This document shows positions 36,174 to 46,369 of a DNA stretch of 64,000 nucleotides, piece after piece. Each line of letters opens with the position of its first letter. Within the stretch, counting starts at the first letter, position 1. The DNA comes from Alteromonas portus (GTDB lineage: Bacteria > Pseudomonadota > Gammaproteobacteria > Enterobacterales > Alteromonadaceae), in NCBI RefSeq assembly GCF_005117025.1, contig NZ_SWCO01000006.1:34858-98857 (forward strand), read 5' to 3'. The notes beneath the pieces were generated by a model. The model did no database searches and was not told the DNA's origin. It worked only from the letters and a program-made list of their open reading frames with translations. Position numbers and translations under genes: made by a program.

Positions 36174-37139
36174 GTGAAAGAATTTGATCTTATCGGCCGC
36201 TACTTTTCAAATAGTGGCCACAGACGCAAAGACGTTGTTATTGGTATTGGTGATGACTGTGCTGTAACAACGGTTCCTGAAAACCAACAACTTGCCGTTA
36301 CCACAGATACCCTGGTTGCAGGAGTACATTTTTTAAAAGACGCACCAGCTAAGTCTGTTGCGTACAAAACAGTGGCTGTAAACTTAAGCGACCTTGCTGC
36401 AATGGGCGCAGAACCTGCGTGGATTAGCTTATCTCTATCGTTGCCGGAAGTAGACGAAGCTTGGCTAGATGACTTTGTTTCGGGCCTTTACGAGCTAACG
36501 CAGTACTATTCTGTACAGCTTATCGGTGGCGATACGGTTAAAGGCCCAATGGCGTTTACCATTACGGCTCAAGGCTTTATACCGCCTGGCTCCGAACTAA
36601 CGCGCAGCGGCGCTAAGCCAGGTGACTGGCTTTATGTCACCGGGACGCTTGGTGATGCAGGTGCCGGTTTAGATATTTTGCAAAATAAGCTGAGTGTAAA
36701 CGGTGAAGCGAAAGACGTGTTGGTAAACCGTCATTATTTCCCAACCCCTCGCGTTGCGGTGGGTACGGCGATTAGACGTATAGCAACGTCGTGTATTGAT
36801 ATTTCTGATGGATTGATTTCAGATTTAGGGCACATTTTAAAAGCGTCTAACTGCGGTGCGAATGTTCATGTAGAACGTTTACCGTTATCGCGTGCGCTAA
36901 CAAGTGCTGTTACACCAGAACAAGCTATCGAATACGCGTTGTCGGCCGGTGATGACTATGAGCTTATTTTTACCGTAAGTGAAGAGCAGCGCGGAAGCTT
37001 AGAAACCTCGTTGGCAAGCACAAATGTGAAGGCCACATGTATCGGGCAATTAACCGGTCATAACGGCACGCTTTCATTACTAAAGGACAATGAAAAGTAC
37101 ACGCCGACAAATAAATCTGGTTATGAGCACGCCTTTTAG
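36174..37139 (+). CDS. thiL: Thiamine-monophosphate kinase
   Basis: A 321-residue ATP-dependent kinase making thiamine diphosphate, of the PurM/ThiL fold. Segments present are IGDDCAV, TDTLVAGVHFLKDAPAKSVAYKTVAVNLSDLAAMGA, LIGGDTVKGP, and SDGLISDLGHIL with SAGDDYELIFTV. The GTG start is at 36174. It lies between nusB and pgpA, the common nusB-thiL-pgpA order. Thiamine diphosphate is the cofactor of Dxs, encoded convergently just after. Confidence 0.95.
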   Translation: MKEFDLIGRYFSNSGHRRKDVVIGIGDDCAVTTVPENQQLAVTTDTLVAGVHFLKDAPAKSVAYKTVAVNLSDLAAMGAEPAWISLSLSLPEVDEAWLDDFVSGLYELTQYYSVQLIGGDTVKGPMAFTITAQGFIPPGSELTRSGAKPGDWLYVTGTLGDAGAGLDILQNKLSVNGEAKDVLVNRHYFPTPRVAVGTAIRRIATSCIDISDGLISDLGHILKASNCGANVHVERLPLSRALTSAVTPEQAIEYALSAGDDYELIFTVSEEQRGSLETSLASTNVKATCIGQLTGHNGTLSLLKDNEKYTPTNKSGYEHAF

Positions 37140-37177
37140 GCAACCCACATATTCCAAAAGCAATAAAAGGAATAATC

Positions 37178-37678
37178 ATGCAGGCTGAGTTTCGCGCTAG
37201 AGTGAGTATGAAAAATCCCGTGCATTTTCTCGCACTGGGATTTGGCAGTGGACTTATTCCTTTCATGCCGGGAACCTTTGGCTCTCTTGCCGCGTTGCCC
37301 CTACTTATTGCGTGCAGCCAGATTTCCATGATTTCTTTTATCGCGCTTACGCTGATATTTTCTGTTGTGGGTATTTACCTGTGCGGTAAAACGGCTGATG
37401 ATATGCAGGTTCATGATCACGGCTCTATTGTGTGGGATGAAATAGCGGGCATGTTTGTGACCTTTCTGTTTGTACCTATTTCAGCGTCCTCTTTACTTGT
37501 AGGCTTTGTTCTATTTAGGCTTTTCGATATTTTGAAGCCCTGGCCAATTGGTATTATCGATAAGCGCTTACACGGGGGTACAGGCATTATGCTTGATGAT
37601 CTAATCGCGGGCGCTATGGCGTGTGGCTGTCTACATTTGCTAATGGCATTCTGGCCAGCTGCATTGGCTTTGTTCTAA
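37178..37678 (+). CDS. pgpA: Phosphatidylglycerophosphatase A
   Basis: A 166-residue membrane protein dephosphorylating phosphatidylglycerol phosphate. It has the PgpA signature: GFGSGLIPFMPGTFGSLAALP near the N-terminus, the acidic VWDEIAGMFV and FRLFDILKPWPIGIID, and HGGTGIMLDDLIAGAMA near the end, with about three membrane helices. A second ATG is at 37208 (MKNPVHFLALGFGSG), which may be the true start because it better fits family N-termini. It ends the riboflavin-thiamine run. Confidence 0.92.
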   Translation: MQAEFRARVSMKNPVHFLALGFGSGLIPFMPGTFGSLAALPLLIACSQISMISFIALTLIFSVVGIYLCGKTADDMQVHDHGSIVWDEIAGMFVTFLFVPISASSLLVGFVLFRLFDILKPWPIGIIDKRLHGGTGIMLDDLIAGAMACGCLHLLMAFWPAALALF

Positions 37679-37754
37679 TTCCTAGCGAAGAATTCGCGCC
37701 GCTATTTTTTTTAGACTTACCGAAAGCCAGTTCACGGAGAGCACATTATTCACG

Positions 37755-37782
37755 AAAAAGCCCGCTAAATAGCGGGCTTTTT
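37755..37782. terminator. Bidirectional terminator between pgpA and dxs
   Basis: AAAAAGCCCGCT/AGCGGGCTTTTT with an AAAT loop has an A-run on one side and a T-run on the other, ending both convergent transcripts. Confidence 0.9.
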
Positions 37783-37811
37783 AATGTCTTAGTGGTAGCT
37801 TTAAAGTTCAA

Positions 37812-39692
37812 TTAGTTGGAGCTTAAACTGCTAGCCGCTGCAATAATACCTTCGGCATCCAAGCCATGTTCTTTATACATCTCTTGCTGTGTGCCCTGTA
37901 GAATAAAGCTATCGGGCAGACCCAGCATTTTCACTGCTTTTAGAACACCATTTTGCTGCAAATGCTCAAGTACTGCACTGCCAGCACCGCCCATAATACA
38001 GCCGTCTTCTAGTGTGATAAGTGCGTTGTGTTCACTGGCTGCCTTCAAGACTGCCTCGCCGTCTAATGGTTTAATAAAACGCATGTCGATGACGGTAGCG
38101 TCAATCGCCTCAGCAGCTTCTAGAGCGTAAGGCAGTAAGCAGCCAAAGTTTAGAATGGCGATACTTTCAGACTTGCCTTTTGATGATTCACGAACCGTAC
38201 GAGATTTACCAATCTCAAGTTCTGTCATGGCTTCCTCAGGCGTAACACCCATGCCAGCACCCCGAGGGTAACGAACAGCGGCCGGTTTTTGTAACTTGTG
38301 ACCGGTGTAGAGCATTTGGCGACATTCATTTTCATCTGAAGGAGCCATTACCACCATATTGGGAATACAGCGAAGGAAAGCGATATCAAACGCCCCTTGG
38401 TGAGTAGGACCATCTGCGCCAACAATACCGGCTCTATCGATAGCAAACAATACGGGTAGGTCTTGGATTGCCACATCATGTATTAGCTGGTCGTAGGCGC
38501 GCTGCAGGAATGACGAATAAATGGCAACAACCGCATTCATCCCGTCTTTTGCAAGCCCTGCGCCAAACGTCACTGCATGCTGCTCGGCAATCGCAACATC
38601 GAAATACTGTTCAGGGAAACGCTGAGAAAACTCAACCATACCTGATCCTTCACGCATGGCTGGCGTCACTGCCATAAGCTTAGGGTCTTGCGCGGCCATA
38701 TCACACAGCCATTTCCCAAAGATTGCTGAGTAAGTAGGGGCAGAAGGCTTAGACTTGGGTAAAGCGTTATCTGCTGGGTTGAATTTAGGTACCGCATGGA
38801 ATTTGATTGGGTCTTCTTCAGCTACCGCATAGCCTTTACCTTTCTTGGTAACTACGTGCAACAACTGCGGGCCGTCAAATTTGCGCATGTTGCGCAGCGT
38901 ATCAACTACACCATTAACGTCATGACCATCAATCGGGCCAATATAGTTAAAGCCTAGTTCTTCAAATATGGTCCCAGGAACGACCATGCCTTTAATGTGC
39001 TCTTCTGCACGGCTAGCAAACTCTTTAATTGGCGGTACATTGCTTAGCAGTTTCTTGCCGCCGTCGCGTATAGAGTTGAAAAAGTTACCTGTAAGTAAGC
39101 GAGCAAGGTGGCTATTTAATGCGCCTACGTTTTCAGAAATAGACATTTCGTTGTCGTTAAGTACTACAACCATATCTTTTTTGATATCGCCGGCGTGATT
39201 AAGGGCTTCAAAGGCCATACCTGCGGTCATAGCACCATCGCCAATAACCGCCACTACCTTACGGTCCTTTCCTTCTTTTTCAGCCGCTACGGCCATTCCC
39301 AGCGCCGCGCTGATCGACGTAGAAGAGTGTCCGACAGCAAACGTGTCATAGTCACTCTCAGGCGGCCATGGGAAAGGGTGTAGACCATTCTTTTGACGAA
39401 TGGTGCTCATGCGCTCTGCACGACCTGTAAGGATTTTGTGAGGGTAGGCTTGATGGCCTACGTCCCATAGCAAGCGGTCGAATGGCGTGTTATACACATA
39501 GTGCAGTGCCACAGTTAGCTCTACAGTGCCTAAACCAGAAGCAAAATGCCCGCTGGTTTGGCTTACGCTATTTAGTAAATATTCGCGTAATTCGTCGGCA
39601 AGCTCGCGCAATTTGTCTTGGGGCAAAAGCCTCAATTTTTCAGGTGTTTGCGCAAGCGCAAGCGTTGGGTAATGTTGGAGATCTAAACTCAT
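37812..39692 (-). CDS. dxs: 1-deoxy-D-xylulose-5-phosphate synthase
   Basis: A 626-residue thiamine-diphosphate enzyme condensing pyruvate and glyceraldehyde 3-phosphate, the entry to the MEP isoprenoid pathway. Motifs include [35 protein letters not shown] (TPP-binding GDGxMTxG), [14 protein letters not shown] and [15 protein letters not shown], with the transketolase C-domain [16 protein letters not shown]. It is the last gene of the xseB-ispA-dxs operon, 32 bases after ispA. Confidence 0.98.
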   Translation of the reverse strand: MSLDLQHYPTLALAQTPEKLRLLPQDKLRELADELREYLLNSVSQTSGHFASGLGTVELTVALHYVYNTPFDRLLWDVGHQAYPHKILTGRAERMSTIRQKNGLHPFPWPPESDYDTFAVGHSSTSISAALGMAVAAEKEGKDRKVVAVIGDGAMTAGMAFEALNHAGDIKKDMVVVLNDNEMSISENVGALNSHLARLLTGNFFNSIRDGGKKLLSNVPPIKEFASRAEEHIKGMVVPGTIFEELGFNYIGPIDGHDVNGVVDTLRNMRKFDGPQLLHVVTKKGKGYAVAEEDPIKFHAVPKFNPADNALPKSKPSAPTYSAIFGKWLCDMAAQDPKLMAVTPAMREGSGMVEFSQRFPEQYFDVAIAEQHAVTFGAGLAKDGMNAVVAIYSSFLQRAYDQLIHDVAIQDLPVLFAIDRAGIVGADGPTHQGAFDIAFLRCIPNMVVMAPSDENECRQMLYTGHKLQKPAAVRYPRGAGMGVTPEEAMTELEIGKSRTVRESSKGKSESIAILNFGCLLPYALEAAEAIDATVIDMRFIKPLDGEAVLKAASEHNALITLEDGCIMGGAGSAVLEHLQQNGVLKAVKMLGLPDSFILQGTQQEMYKEHGLDAEGIIAAASSLSSN

Positions 39693-39724
39693 GTACTTAT
39701 TATCTTTTTCAACATGGCGCGTGG

Positions 39725-40615
39725 CTAATGGTCGCGTTTTACCAATAGCTCGCTAAACGCAATTAAACTGTCTGTATTGTAGGGTAAACGCGCCAATGCT
39801 TGAAGTGCATTATCGTGAAGCATTTCTAATTCTTGTTTAGCGCCAGTTATACCTAATTTGGCGGGAAAGGTATTTTTTCCTAGTGCTTCGTCTGACCCTG
39901 CGGGTTTTCCTAACTTTTCGCTGCTGCCTTCAACGTCTAAGATATCGTCTTGAACTTGGAAAGCTAATCCAATATCTGCGGCATAGGCCATTAAGTCAAT
40001 TTTAGTTTGCGGAAGTAAGCCTTCACTCACAATAGCAACCATTTCTACGCAGGCCTTTAATAAAGCTCCGGTTTTGAGTCTATGTAGTTGTTTAAGCTCT
40101 TCTAGCGAAATGGTTTTTCCAGTACTGGCTAAATCAATAGCTTGTCCACCGCACATGCCTGCGTAGCCAGCACTTTTGGCAAGTATAGATAACAACTGAC
40201 CACGCTTGCTTTCAGCGTACGTACTTAGCGGTGCATCAGCCAATACGGTGAACGCTAGCGCTTGCAAAGCGTCACCAGCTAAAATAGCCGTCGCCTCATC
40301 AAAGGCAATATGGCAAGTCGGCATTCCACGGCGCAAGTCATCGTCATCCATAGCAGGTAAATCGTCGTGCACCAATGAATAAGCGTGTACGCACTCAATC
40401 GCCATACTAATAGCCATCTGGTCTTTTTTGGGCACATCTAGGGTATTACCCACAACCTGAACCAATAGTGGACGCATCCGCTTGCCCCCAGCAAGTAGGG
40501 CATGGCGCATGGCGTCTTTAAGTCGCGGCGCATAATCGGGTAATTCATCAATTAACGTAAGAAGAGATGCGTCAGTTTGCTGTTTGACTTGCTGATGCAA
40601 AGCAGAAAAATTCAT
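39725..40615 (-). CDS. ispA: Farnesyl diphosphate synthase
   Basis: A 296-residue prenyl transferase joining isoprenyl units to C15. The first aspartate-rich motif is [14 protein letters not shown], and the second is [20 protein letters not shown] binds diphosphate. The size and the position between xseB and dxs support FPP synthase over longer-chain synthases. It follows xseB after 29 bases. Confidence 0.96.
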   Translation of the reverse strand: MNFSALHQQVKQQTDASLLTLIDELPDYAPRLKDAMRHALLAGGKRMRPLLVQVVGNTLDVPKKDQMAISMAIECVHAYSLVHDDLPAMDDDDLRRGMPTCHIAFDEATAILAGDALQALAFTVLADAPLSTYAESKRGQLLSILAKSAGYAGMCGGQAIDLASTGKTISLEELKQLHRLKTGALLKACVEMVAIVSEGLLPQTKIDLMAYAADIGLAFQVQDDILDVEGSSEKLGKPAGSDEALGKNTFPAKLGITGAKQELEMLHDNALQALARLPYNTDSLIAFSELLVKRDH

Positions 40616-40644
40616 AGATTGCCTGTTAGTTAAAAATGAACAAT

Positions 40645-40887
40645 TTACGGCTGTTCACTTTCAGGAAGTGTTTGAAGGGTTTCTTCGCCTTGTTCACTGA
40701 GCAATATTTTTACTTTTTGCTCGGCATTTTCAAGTGATTGCTGGCCTTGGCGAGAAAGTGCAATGCCTCGCTCAAATTTTTCTAGTGCTTTATTGAGCGG
40801 CAGATCACCGTTTTCCATTTCGTTAACGATAGCTTCTAGTTCTGATAAAGTTTCTTCAAAAGACGCTGATGCTTTTTCTGTCGTCAT
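40645..40887 (-). CDS. xseB: Exodeoxyribonuclease VII small subunit
   Basis: An 80-residue subunit of exonuclease VII. The family core [20 protein letters not shown] and [29 protein letters not shown] (two helices) is present. It is the first gene of the xseB-ispA-dxs operon. The large subunit xseA is not in this window. Confidence 0.95.
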   Translation of the reverse strand: MTTEKASASFEETLSELEAIVNEMENGDLPLNKALEKFERGIALSRQGQQSLENAEQKVKILLSEQGEETLQTLPESEQP

Positions 40888-41288
40888 AAAACACTCGATA
40901 TAATGGCCAAAATACGTATATCGCGCACATTAACCGAGGGTTGCACAAGGGTCAAATGGTTTGTCCGTATATCGCCTATATCACAGCGACATAGCTTTTT
41001 TTTCATGCAGTTGAACAAACTGGACACAGAGAAATTGTGCTATATTCCTGTTGATAGTTATATTACTTTTAAACGTGAAGTGTCTGCGTGTTTTCAGGGA
41101 AAGCCCTCTTAATGAGCTAGATTATCGTTTTTTAAACTCCTTAGCTAAGCAACTTAGTTGTGGCCACACTTCATAAAAAACAAATAAATATGATATTTTT
41201 CAATAATGTCGTTTTAGTATTTCTGTCTCGTGCCGATAGGATTAATGTACATTAACAGCACTGACTGCGCATAAATGGGGAAGAGTGA
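40888..41288. other. Intergenic region between xseB and pomA
   Basis: About 400 bases between divergent operons. A ten-base motif CGTATATCGC occurs twice, at about 40915 and 40966. A 69-codon open frame at 40903-41112 lacks protein features and is probably not a gene. The right part holds the FliA-like promoter for pomA. No RNA gene was seen. Confidence 0.5.
41213..41239 (+). promoter_or_regulatory. FliA (sigma-28) type promoter upstream of pomA
   Basis: TTTAGTAT (41213-41220), an 11-base spacer and GCCGATAG (41232-41239) match the flagellar sigma consensus TAAAGTTT-N11-GCCGATAA at 5/8 and 7/8 positions. It lies about 50 bases before the pomA start, in the right orientation. Confidence 0.5.
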
Positions 41289-42050
41289 GTGGATTTAGCA
41301 ACCGTCATAGGTATGTTGGGCGCCATTGGTTTCATAGTTATGGCTATGATTCTAGGCGGCAGCTTAGGCATGTTCATCGACGTCCAATCAATATTAATTG
41401 TATTTGGTGGGACCTTATTCGTTGTTTTGTCACAATTTACTTTAGGTCAGTTCTTCGGTGCAGGTAAGATTGCTGGTAAAGCCTTCATGTTTAAGATTGA
41501 GTCGCCGGAAGAGCTTATTGAAAAAATCGTAGAAATGGCAGATGCCGCGCGAAAAGGTGGTTTTCTTGCCTTAGAAGAGGCCGAAATTTCAAATGAGTTC
41601 ATGCAAAAAGGCGTAGATATGCTGGTTGATGGCCACGATATTGAAGTGGTCAGAGAAACTCTTGCTAAAGACATATCTATGACGTCAGAACGACACGATT
41701 TCGGCGCTTCATTCTTTAAAGGTATGGGCGATATTGCGCCGGCTATGGGTATGATCGGAACCTTGATTGGTTTGGTTGCTATGTTATCAAACATGGACGA
41801 CCCAAAAGCTATCGGCCCCGCTATGGCGGTAGCACTACTCACCACATTATATGGCGCGTTTTTCGCCAACGTTATCTGTTTGCCAATAGCCTTTAAATTG
41901 TCCGTGCGAGCAGGGGAAGAAAAGCTTAACCAAAGTCTTGTTCTAGACGGTATTGTCGGCATAGCTGACGGTCAAAATCCGCGAGTTATTGAAGGCGTGT
42001 TGAAAAACTACCTTGCGGCGAGCAAACGTGGAAGCGCAGAGGAAGAGTAA
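41289..42050 (+). CDS. pomA: Flagellar stator protein PomA
   Basis: A 253-residue MotA/PomA-family inner-membrane protein with four membrane segments (about 3-22, 32-50, 150-170, 183-203). Conserved prolines and MIGTLIGLVAMLSNM lie in helix 3. Charged cytoplasmic-loop residues (AARKGGFLALE) interact with FliG in this family. The start is GTG at 41289, preceded by GGGGAAG. With PomB it forms the ion-driven stator; the Vibrio-like pair without a motility cluster suggests sodium coupling. Overlaps pomB by one base (TAATG). Confidence 0.93.
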   Translation: MDLATVIGMLGAIGFIVMAMILGGSLGMFIDVQSILIVFGGTLFVVLSQFTLGQFFGAGKIAGKAFMFKIESPEELIEKIVEMADAARKGGFLALEEAEISNEFMQKGVDMLVDGHDIEVVRETLAKDISMTSERHDFGASFFKGMGDIAPAMGMIGTLIGLVAMLSNMDDPKAIGPAMAVALLTTLYGAFFANVICLPIAFKLSVRAGEEKLNQSLVLDGIVGIADGQNPRVIEGVLKNYLAASKRGSAEEE

Positions 42051-42979
42051 TGGCCGAAGAAGAATGCCCAAAATGCCCCCCCGAGGGGCTTCCAGCCTGG
42101 ATGGGGACCTTCGCAGACTTGATGTCACTGCTAATGTGCTTTTTTGTACTTCTGCTTTCATTCTCAGAAATGGATGTGCTCAAATTTAAGCAAATCGCAG
42201 GTTCAATGAAATTTGCATTCGGTGTACAAAACAAAATTGAAGTCAAAGATATTCCAAAGGGTACCAGCGTTATAGCCATGGAGTTTCGCCCAGGTAAACC
42301 CGACCCAACACCAATTGAATCTATTCAGCAGCAAACCAACGAAATGACTCAACAAATGCTAGAATTTCAAGCGGGAAATGAGGACTCGGCTGGCGGAAGG
42401 CAAAAGCAGCGTGGCGAACAACGTGGCGGTCAGTCTCAACAAACGGCCACTGAGTCATCATCATCGGCTGAGCAAAGCACTGACCAATCTCAAATGGCTG
42501 AGTTGATGAAAAAAGTAGCCCAACAACTCGAAAAGCAAATTTTAGACGGGTCTGTAGAAATGGAGTCGCTTGGACAGCAACTTACCATTCGAATTAGAGA
42601 AAATGGCTCGTTTTCCGCTGGCTCTGCTTTCTTACAGCCACAATTTCAGCCAGTGTTAAGAAAAATTGGTACGTTGTTAGCTGATGTGCCGGGAGAAATC
42701 GAGATTTCGGGCCATAGTGATGGTCAGCATATTGCTAACGAATTATATCGCTCAAATTGGGATTTATCGTCACAGCGCGCCGTTGCAGTGGCAGAGGCTA
42801 TGCGAACGGCCCCAGGCTTTGATGAAAGTCGTATGTCTGTGGTCGGTAAAGCCGATACTGATCCTATTGTAGAGAATGCCACAACATCGAGTGACAGAGC
42901 TAAAAACCGCCGTGTGGAAATAAACATCAATCAGGGTAAGCCGATGATATCTAAACCTATATCAGTGGTAGATGATTAA
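42050..42979 (+). CDS. pomB: Flagellar stator protein PomB
   Basis: A 309-residue MotB/PomB protein. A short cytoplasmic N-terminus (MAEEECPKCPPEGLPAW) leads into one helix with the ion-binding Asp (FADLMSLLMCFFVLLLSF; Asp23). A Gln/Ser-rich linker (about 90-160) is followed by the OmpA-like peptidoglycan-binding domain (EISGHSDGQHIANELYRSNW, VGKADTDPI, NRRVEININ). The ECPKCPPEGLPAWM sequence is typical of the sodium-type PomB group. A terminator follows at 43025. Confidence 0.93.
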   Translation: MAEEECPKCPPEGLPAWMGTFADLMSLLMCFFVLLLSFSEMDVLKFKQIAGSMKFAFGVQNKIEVKDIPKGTSVIAMEFRPGKPDPTPIESIQQQTNEMTQQMLEFQAGNEDSAGGRQKQRGEQRGGQSQQTATESSSSAEQSTDQSQMAELMKKVAQQLEKQILDGSVEMESLGQQLTIRIRENGSFSAGSAFLQPQFQPVLRKIGTLLADVPGEIEISGHSDGQHIANELYRSNWDLSSQRAVAVAEAMRTAPGFDESRMSVVGKADTDPIVENATTSSDRAKNRRVEININQGKPMISKPISVVDD

Positions 42980-43024
42980 TCGCTGCTGTGTATTGGTTGG
43001 CTGCTCATCAAAACAGAGCTAATA

Positions 43025-43052
43025 AAAACGGTGCTTATATAAGCACCGTTTT
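43025..43052. terminator. Bidirectional terminator between pomB and the Cfa-like gene
   Basis: A 28-base perfect palindrome (AAAACGGTGCTTAT/ATAAGCACCGTTTT) is followed by more T residues. It ends pomB and probably the opposing lipid operon. Confidence 0.9.
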
Positions 43053-43093
43053 TTTAATTTTGGAACCTGTCTACGTTTCCATTAATGGATAGA

Positions 43094-44350
43094 CTACACT
43101 CTGGCTAGTTCATCTCTGAAGTGAGGTTTAGATATAACAAGCTGTACAGTACTGATTGTTCTCTCTAAAAAGCCACCTTCACAGTATTTCAGGTAATAGG
43201 TCCACATGCGCATGAAGCGCTCGTCGTATCCATCATTTAACAATTCATCTTTTGCCGAGATAAACGCTTCGTACCAATGGTCCAGCGTTTTCGCATAATC
43301 GATACCAATATCATGTAAGTCTCTTATCATCATATTAGTATACTTTTTAAGATGGACATTCAGTTGATGTTGCGATGGCAAAAATCCACCTGGGAAGATG
43401 TATTTTTGGATAAAATCAACGCTGTTCGAATAGCTGTCGTAGCGTCTGTCATCTATCGTTATCGACTGAAGCAGCATAAGCCCATCGTTTTTTAACAGTG
43501 ATGAGCATTTTTCGAAGAAGTTACCTAAAAATTGCTTGCCCACAGCTTCAATCATTTCAATGGAAACTAACTTGTCGTATTTGCCTTCAAGCAAACGATA
43601 ATCTTTTTTAAGCAGAGTAATTTTATTTTCAAGTCCTTCACGAGCAATCCATTCTTTGGCCCATGCGTGCTGTTCCTCTGAAATTGTTGTAGTGGTCACG
43701 CTACAGCCATAGTTTTTCGCAGCATAGACGGCAAGGCCGCCCCAACCGGTACCAATTTCCAGTAGATGATCAGTGTCGCTAAGTTGCAATTTGTCGCAAA
43801 TCGCTTTGAGTTTGTAATTTTGCGCTTGGTTTAGCGTAGCATTAGGGTCTGGGTAAATAGCCGACGAATACATCATTGTTGGGTCAAGAAATCGGGTGTA
43901 CAACTTGTTACCCAAATCATAGTGCGCTTCAATGTTCTTTTTGGCTTGGTCTTTCGTGTTGCGACGTGCAAAGTGTTGAATTTTGTTAATGGGCATGGTG
44001 ACCCATTTGAATTTGTTTTCCCAGTCATCAAGGGTGGGTAAGTTTCTAGCAAATACCCTTACCACAGCCGTCACGTTGTCGCTGTCCCATAATCCATCCA
44101 TATAGGCTTCGCCAGCGCCCACGCTACCGCCAAGTAACAAGCGACGATATGCCTGCACGTCTTTGATATTTACAATAGCACGTAAATCGCTATTTTCTTC
44201 ACCAAAACGTGCAATCTCGTCACCGTTTTCTTGAATTATCAGGCGACCAAAGGGGAGTTGGTTTAAACACTTTAGAAAAAGTGTTCTACAAGTTTTATCT
44301 ACGAAAGAGACCTCTGAAGTGGTCAGCAGTACAGATTCACCGAAAGACAT
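43094..44350 (-). CDS. Cyclopropane-fatty-acyl-phospholipid synthase family methyltransferase
   Basis: A 418-residue SAM-dependent enzyme acting on unsaturated acyl chains of phospholipids. It has the N-terminal lipid-binding part (LLLGGSVGAGEAYMDGLW) and the SAM site HLLEIGTGWGGLAVYAA at about 193-209, with NIEAHYDLGN and MMYSSAIY before it and MIEAVGKQFLGNFF after it. In related bacteria, the Cfa-like gene in the sigma-E/ChrR regulon is implicated in furan or modified fatty acids made under singlet-oxygen stress. That link is inferred from the neighbourhood. It is the last gene of a five-gene operon, two bases after DUF1365. Confidence 0.85.
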   Translation of the reverse strand: MSFGESVLLTTSEVSFVDKTCRTLFLKCLNQLPFGRLIIQENGDEIARFGEENSDLRAIVNIKDVQAYRRLLLGGSVGAGEAYMDGLWDSDNVTAVVRVFARNLPTLDDWENKFKWVTMPINKIQHFARRNTKDQAKKNIEAHYDLGNKLYTRFLDPTMMYSSAIYPDPNATLNQAQNYKLKAICDKLQLSDTDHLLEIGTGWGGLAVYAAKNYGCSVTTTTISEEQHAWAKEWIAREGLENKITLLKKDYRLLEGKYDKLVSIEMIEAVGKQFLGNFFEKCSSLLKNDGLMLLQSITIDDRRYDSYSNSVDFIQKYIFPGGFLPSQHQLNVHLKKYTNMMIRDLHDIGIDYAKTLDHWYEAFISAKDELLNDGYDERFMRMWTYYLKYCEGGFLERTISTVQLVISKPHFRDELARV

Positions 44351-44352
44351 TG

Positions 44353-45096
44353 TTATTGTTCCTGACTCTTTTCTGGGTGTGTATACAGTGGCGTTCGTTT
44401 CAGCAATAGCTTAAGCGCGTGCCAATAAATTCCGGCCACAGTTTTTATTGTCATACTGGGTATACGTTTAAGTGCGGCAGATAGATTCGCATTATCTAAA
44501 GTAAATTTAGTCAAATTAATGCCTGCACTGAATTCTTTGTCTGCCCTGACGCAATCCATTGCTAAAGAAAGTCTAGACGAAGGCTGAGAAATCGACCATT
44601 TGTACGTCATATCCATAGGGTTGAAAGGCGATACATGAAACGCTTTTGGCGTGTCGTCCTGAGTATTTAAGTCAACAAGATAGTGATGGCGCTCATTCCA
44701 TGGAGTATTACTTACTTCCGCAAGCATGTGAGAATATATACCCTCATCATTGCGAAGGTAGTAAAAATTAACGGGGCTAAAATAAAGTCCCCACATGCGT
44801 AATTGCCCCAACATGAAAACATCGCCGCTGAGTGCTTTACCACCGTTCAACTCTGTCATCCTTTCTAATACCGCTTGTTTTAACGAAATGGAAGGGGCGC
44901 CTAAATAGTCTTCCCGTTTGAAGCGTACTCTTGCCTTATTGTGCGCACTAAAATGCTTCAGCGTATCAGATAAAGCGTTTAATTCTTCGCTTTCCAGTTT
45001 TAACCAAAATAGGTAAATGTCGTAGTCGAACTTATGTTGAGTTGGCTTAAATCGCTGGTGATAAACCTTGCCTTTATATATCGCGCTTTCAATCAC
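44353..45096 (-). CDS. DUF1365 family protein
   Basis: A 247-residue protein of the DUF1365 family, usually found between an amine-oxidase-like flavoprotein and a Cfa-like methyltransferase. Family features are an N-terminal AIYKGKVYHQRFKPTQHKFDYDIY (the His-Arg-Phe pattern), FYYLRNDEGIYSHMLAEVSNTPWNERHHYLV and FHVSPFNPMDMTYKW. No signal peptide or catalytic motif is clear. Its role is probably in the same lipid modification as its neighbours. It overlaps the flavoprotein gene by four bases. Confidence 0.85.
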   Translation of the reverse strand: MIESAIYKGKVYHQRFKPTQHKFDYDIYLFWLKLESEELNALSDTLKHFSAHNKARVRFKREDYLGAPSISLKQAVLERMTELNGGKALSGDVFMLGQLRMWGLYFSPVNFYYLRNDEGIYSHMLAEVSNTPWNERHHYLVDLNTQDDTPKAFHVSPFNPMDMTYKWSISQPSSRLSLAMDCVRADKEFSAGINLTKFTLDNANLSAALKRIPSMTIKTVAGIYWHALKLLLKRTPLYTHPEKSQEQ

Positions 45097-46358
45097 AATG
45101 CTTCACCAAAGCGCGCACAAACATCGAGTGCACTGGTTACACCGTCTTCATGAAAACCGTTGTACCAATAGGCGCCACAAAAATGTAAGTTATCCACGCC
45201 ACATATTTCGCTTCTTCGCGATTGCGCTTTCACCATGCTGGCGCTGTACTGTGGGTGAGCATACTGATAGCTTCGTAAAATACTGTTTTCGTCGATTTCA
45301 GGCGTATTATTCAGCGTTACGCAATAAGTACTCTCCGCTTCTAATCGCTGGAGAATATTCATATTGTAGGTCACAGAAGCAGGGCGGGACTCTTCGCTAA
45401 CGTCTTCTTTCAAGCTGTAGTTCCAACTCGCCCAAGCTAATTTCCTTTTAGGTAGTTGGCCTATGTCTTTATGCATTACTACATCGTTTTCGGCATACGG
45501 AATATTGCCAAGAATATCTTTGTGCAGTGAAGTAGGGGATTGAATCATTTTTAACGCTTGGTCACTGTGACATGCAAACACTACATGATCAAACATCGCA
45601 ACTGCACCTGATGAATCGGTAACTTGCCACTTATCATCGTTTTTAGCTACCGAGTGAACCGCTGTCGATAGTTTGATTTTAGACTTAAATGGCGCAACAA
45701 GTGGCGGGATATATTGACTAGAGCCACCTTTAATTGTGTACCACTGAGGGCGGTCGGTGATATTCAGTAAGCCGTGGTTATTAAAAAACTGCAAGAAAAA
45801 CGTTAGCGGGAATTTCCTTGTTTGCTCAAGACTACTAGACCAAATAGCCGCGCACATGGGCAGGATATAGTAGCGGGCGAAGTCATCGCTAAGCTTTAAT
45901 TCTTTAATGATGTCTTCTAATGTTAGCGACGATGTGTCTCGCTTTTCAGCTACCATTGCTTTGCACGCTTTATTAAACGTGAGTATATCTTTCACTATAC
46001 GCCAAAATTTGGGTCTTAGAATATTTCGTCGTTGCGCAAATAAACTGTTTAAATTATTGCCGTTGTATTCAAGGTTTGCTTTTTTACTCATCACAGAGAA
46101 ACTCATCTCTGTTGGTTGGTAGTCAACGTTTAACTCGGACATTAGCTTTATAAAGTTAGGGTATGTCCAATCATTGAAGACAATAAAGCCAGTATCGATA
46201 TGATGGGTTTCGCCATTATCCTTTATCTTTTTGGTAGCAGTATGGCCGCCAATGTAGTCGTTTGCTTCGTAAACCGTAATGTCGTGCTGTCTGTTTAAAA
46301 GGTGAGCGCAGGTTAACCCCGATATCCCCGTGCCTATGATGGCTATCTTATTATTCAT
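45093..46358 (-). CDS. FAD-dependent amine-oxidase-like oxidoreductase
   Basis: A 421-residue flavoprotein with the N-terminal FAD motif IAIIGTGISGLTCAHLL (residues 4-20) and a second ADP-binding segment YEANDYIGGHTAT. It contains HIDTGFIVFNDWTYPNF and CGAYWYNGFHEDGVTSALDVCARF near the C-terminus, typical of the phytoene-desaturase/amine-oxidase-like enzymes that accompany DUF1365 and Cfa. The product of this pathway is not established from sequence. It is third in the operon, 11 bases after the SDR gene. Confidence 0.85.
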   Translation of the reverse strand: MNNKIAIIGTGISGLTCAHLLNRQHDITVYEANDYIGGHTATKKIKDNGETHHIDTGFIVFNDWTYPNFIKLMSELNVDYQPTEMSFSVMSKKANLEYNGNNLNSLFAQRRNILRPKFWRIVKDILTFNKACKAMVAEKRDTSSLTLEDIIKELKLSDDFARYYILPMCAAIWSSSLEQTRKFPLTFFLQFFNNHGLLNITDRPQWYTIKGGSSQYIPPLVAPFKSKIKLSTAVHSVAKNDDKWQVTDSSGAVAMFDHVVFACHSDQALKMIQSPTSLHKDILGNIPYAENDVVMHKDIGQLPKRKLAWASWNYSLKEDVSEESRPASVTYNMNILQRLEAESTYCVTLNNTPEIDENSILRSYQYAHPQYSASMVKAQSRRSEICGVDNLHFCGAYWYNGFHEDGVTSALDVCARFGEAL

Positions 46359-46369
46359 TGTTATATCTC

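Noticed and set aside
40903..41112. 69-codon open frame in the xseB-pomA gap
   Set aside because: No ribosome site, domain or composition typical of a gene; it lies over the divergent promoter region.
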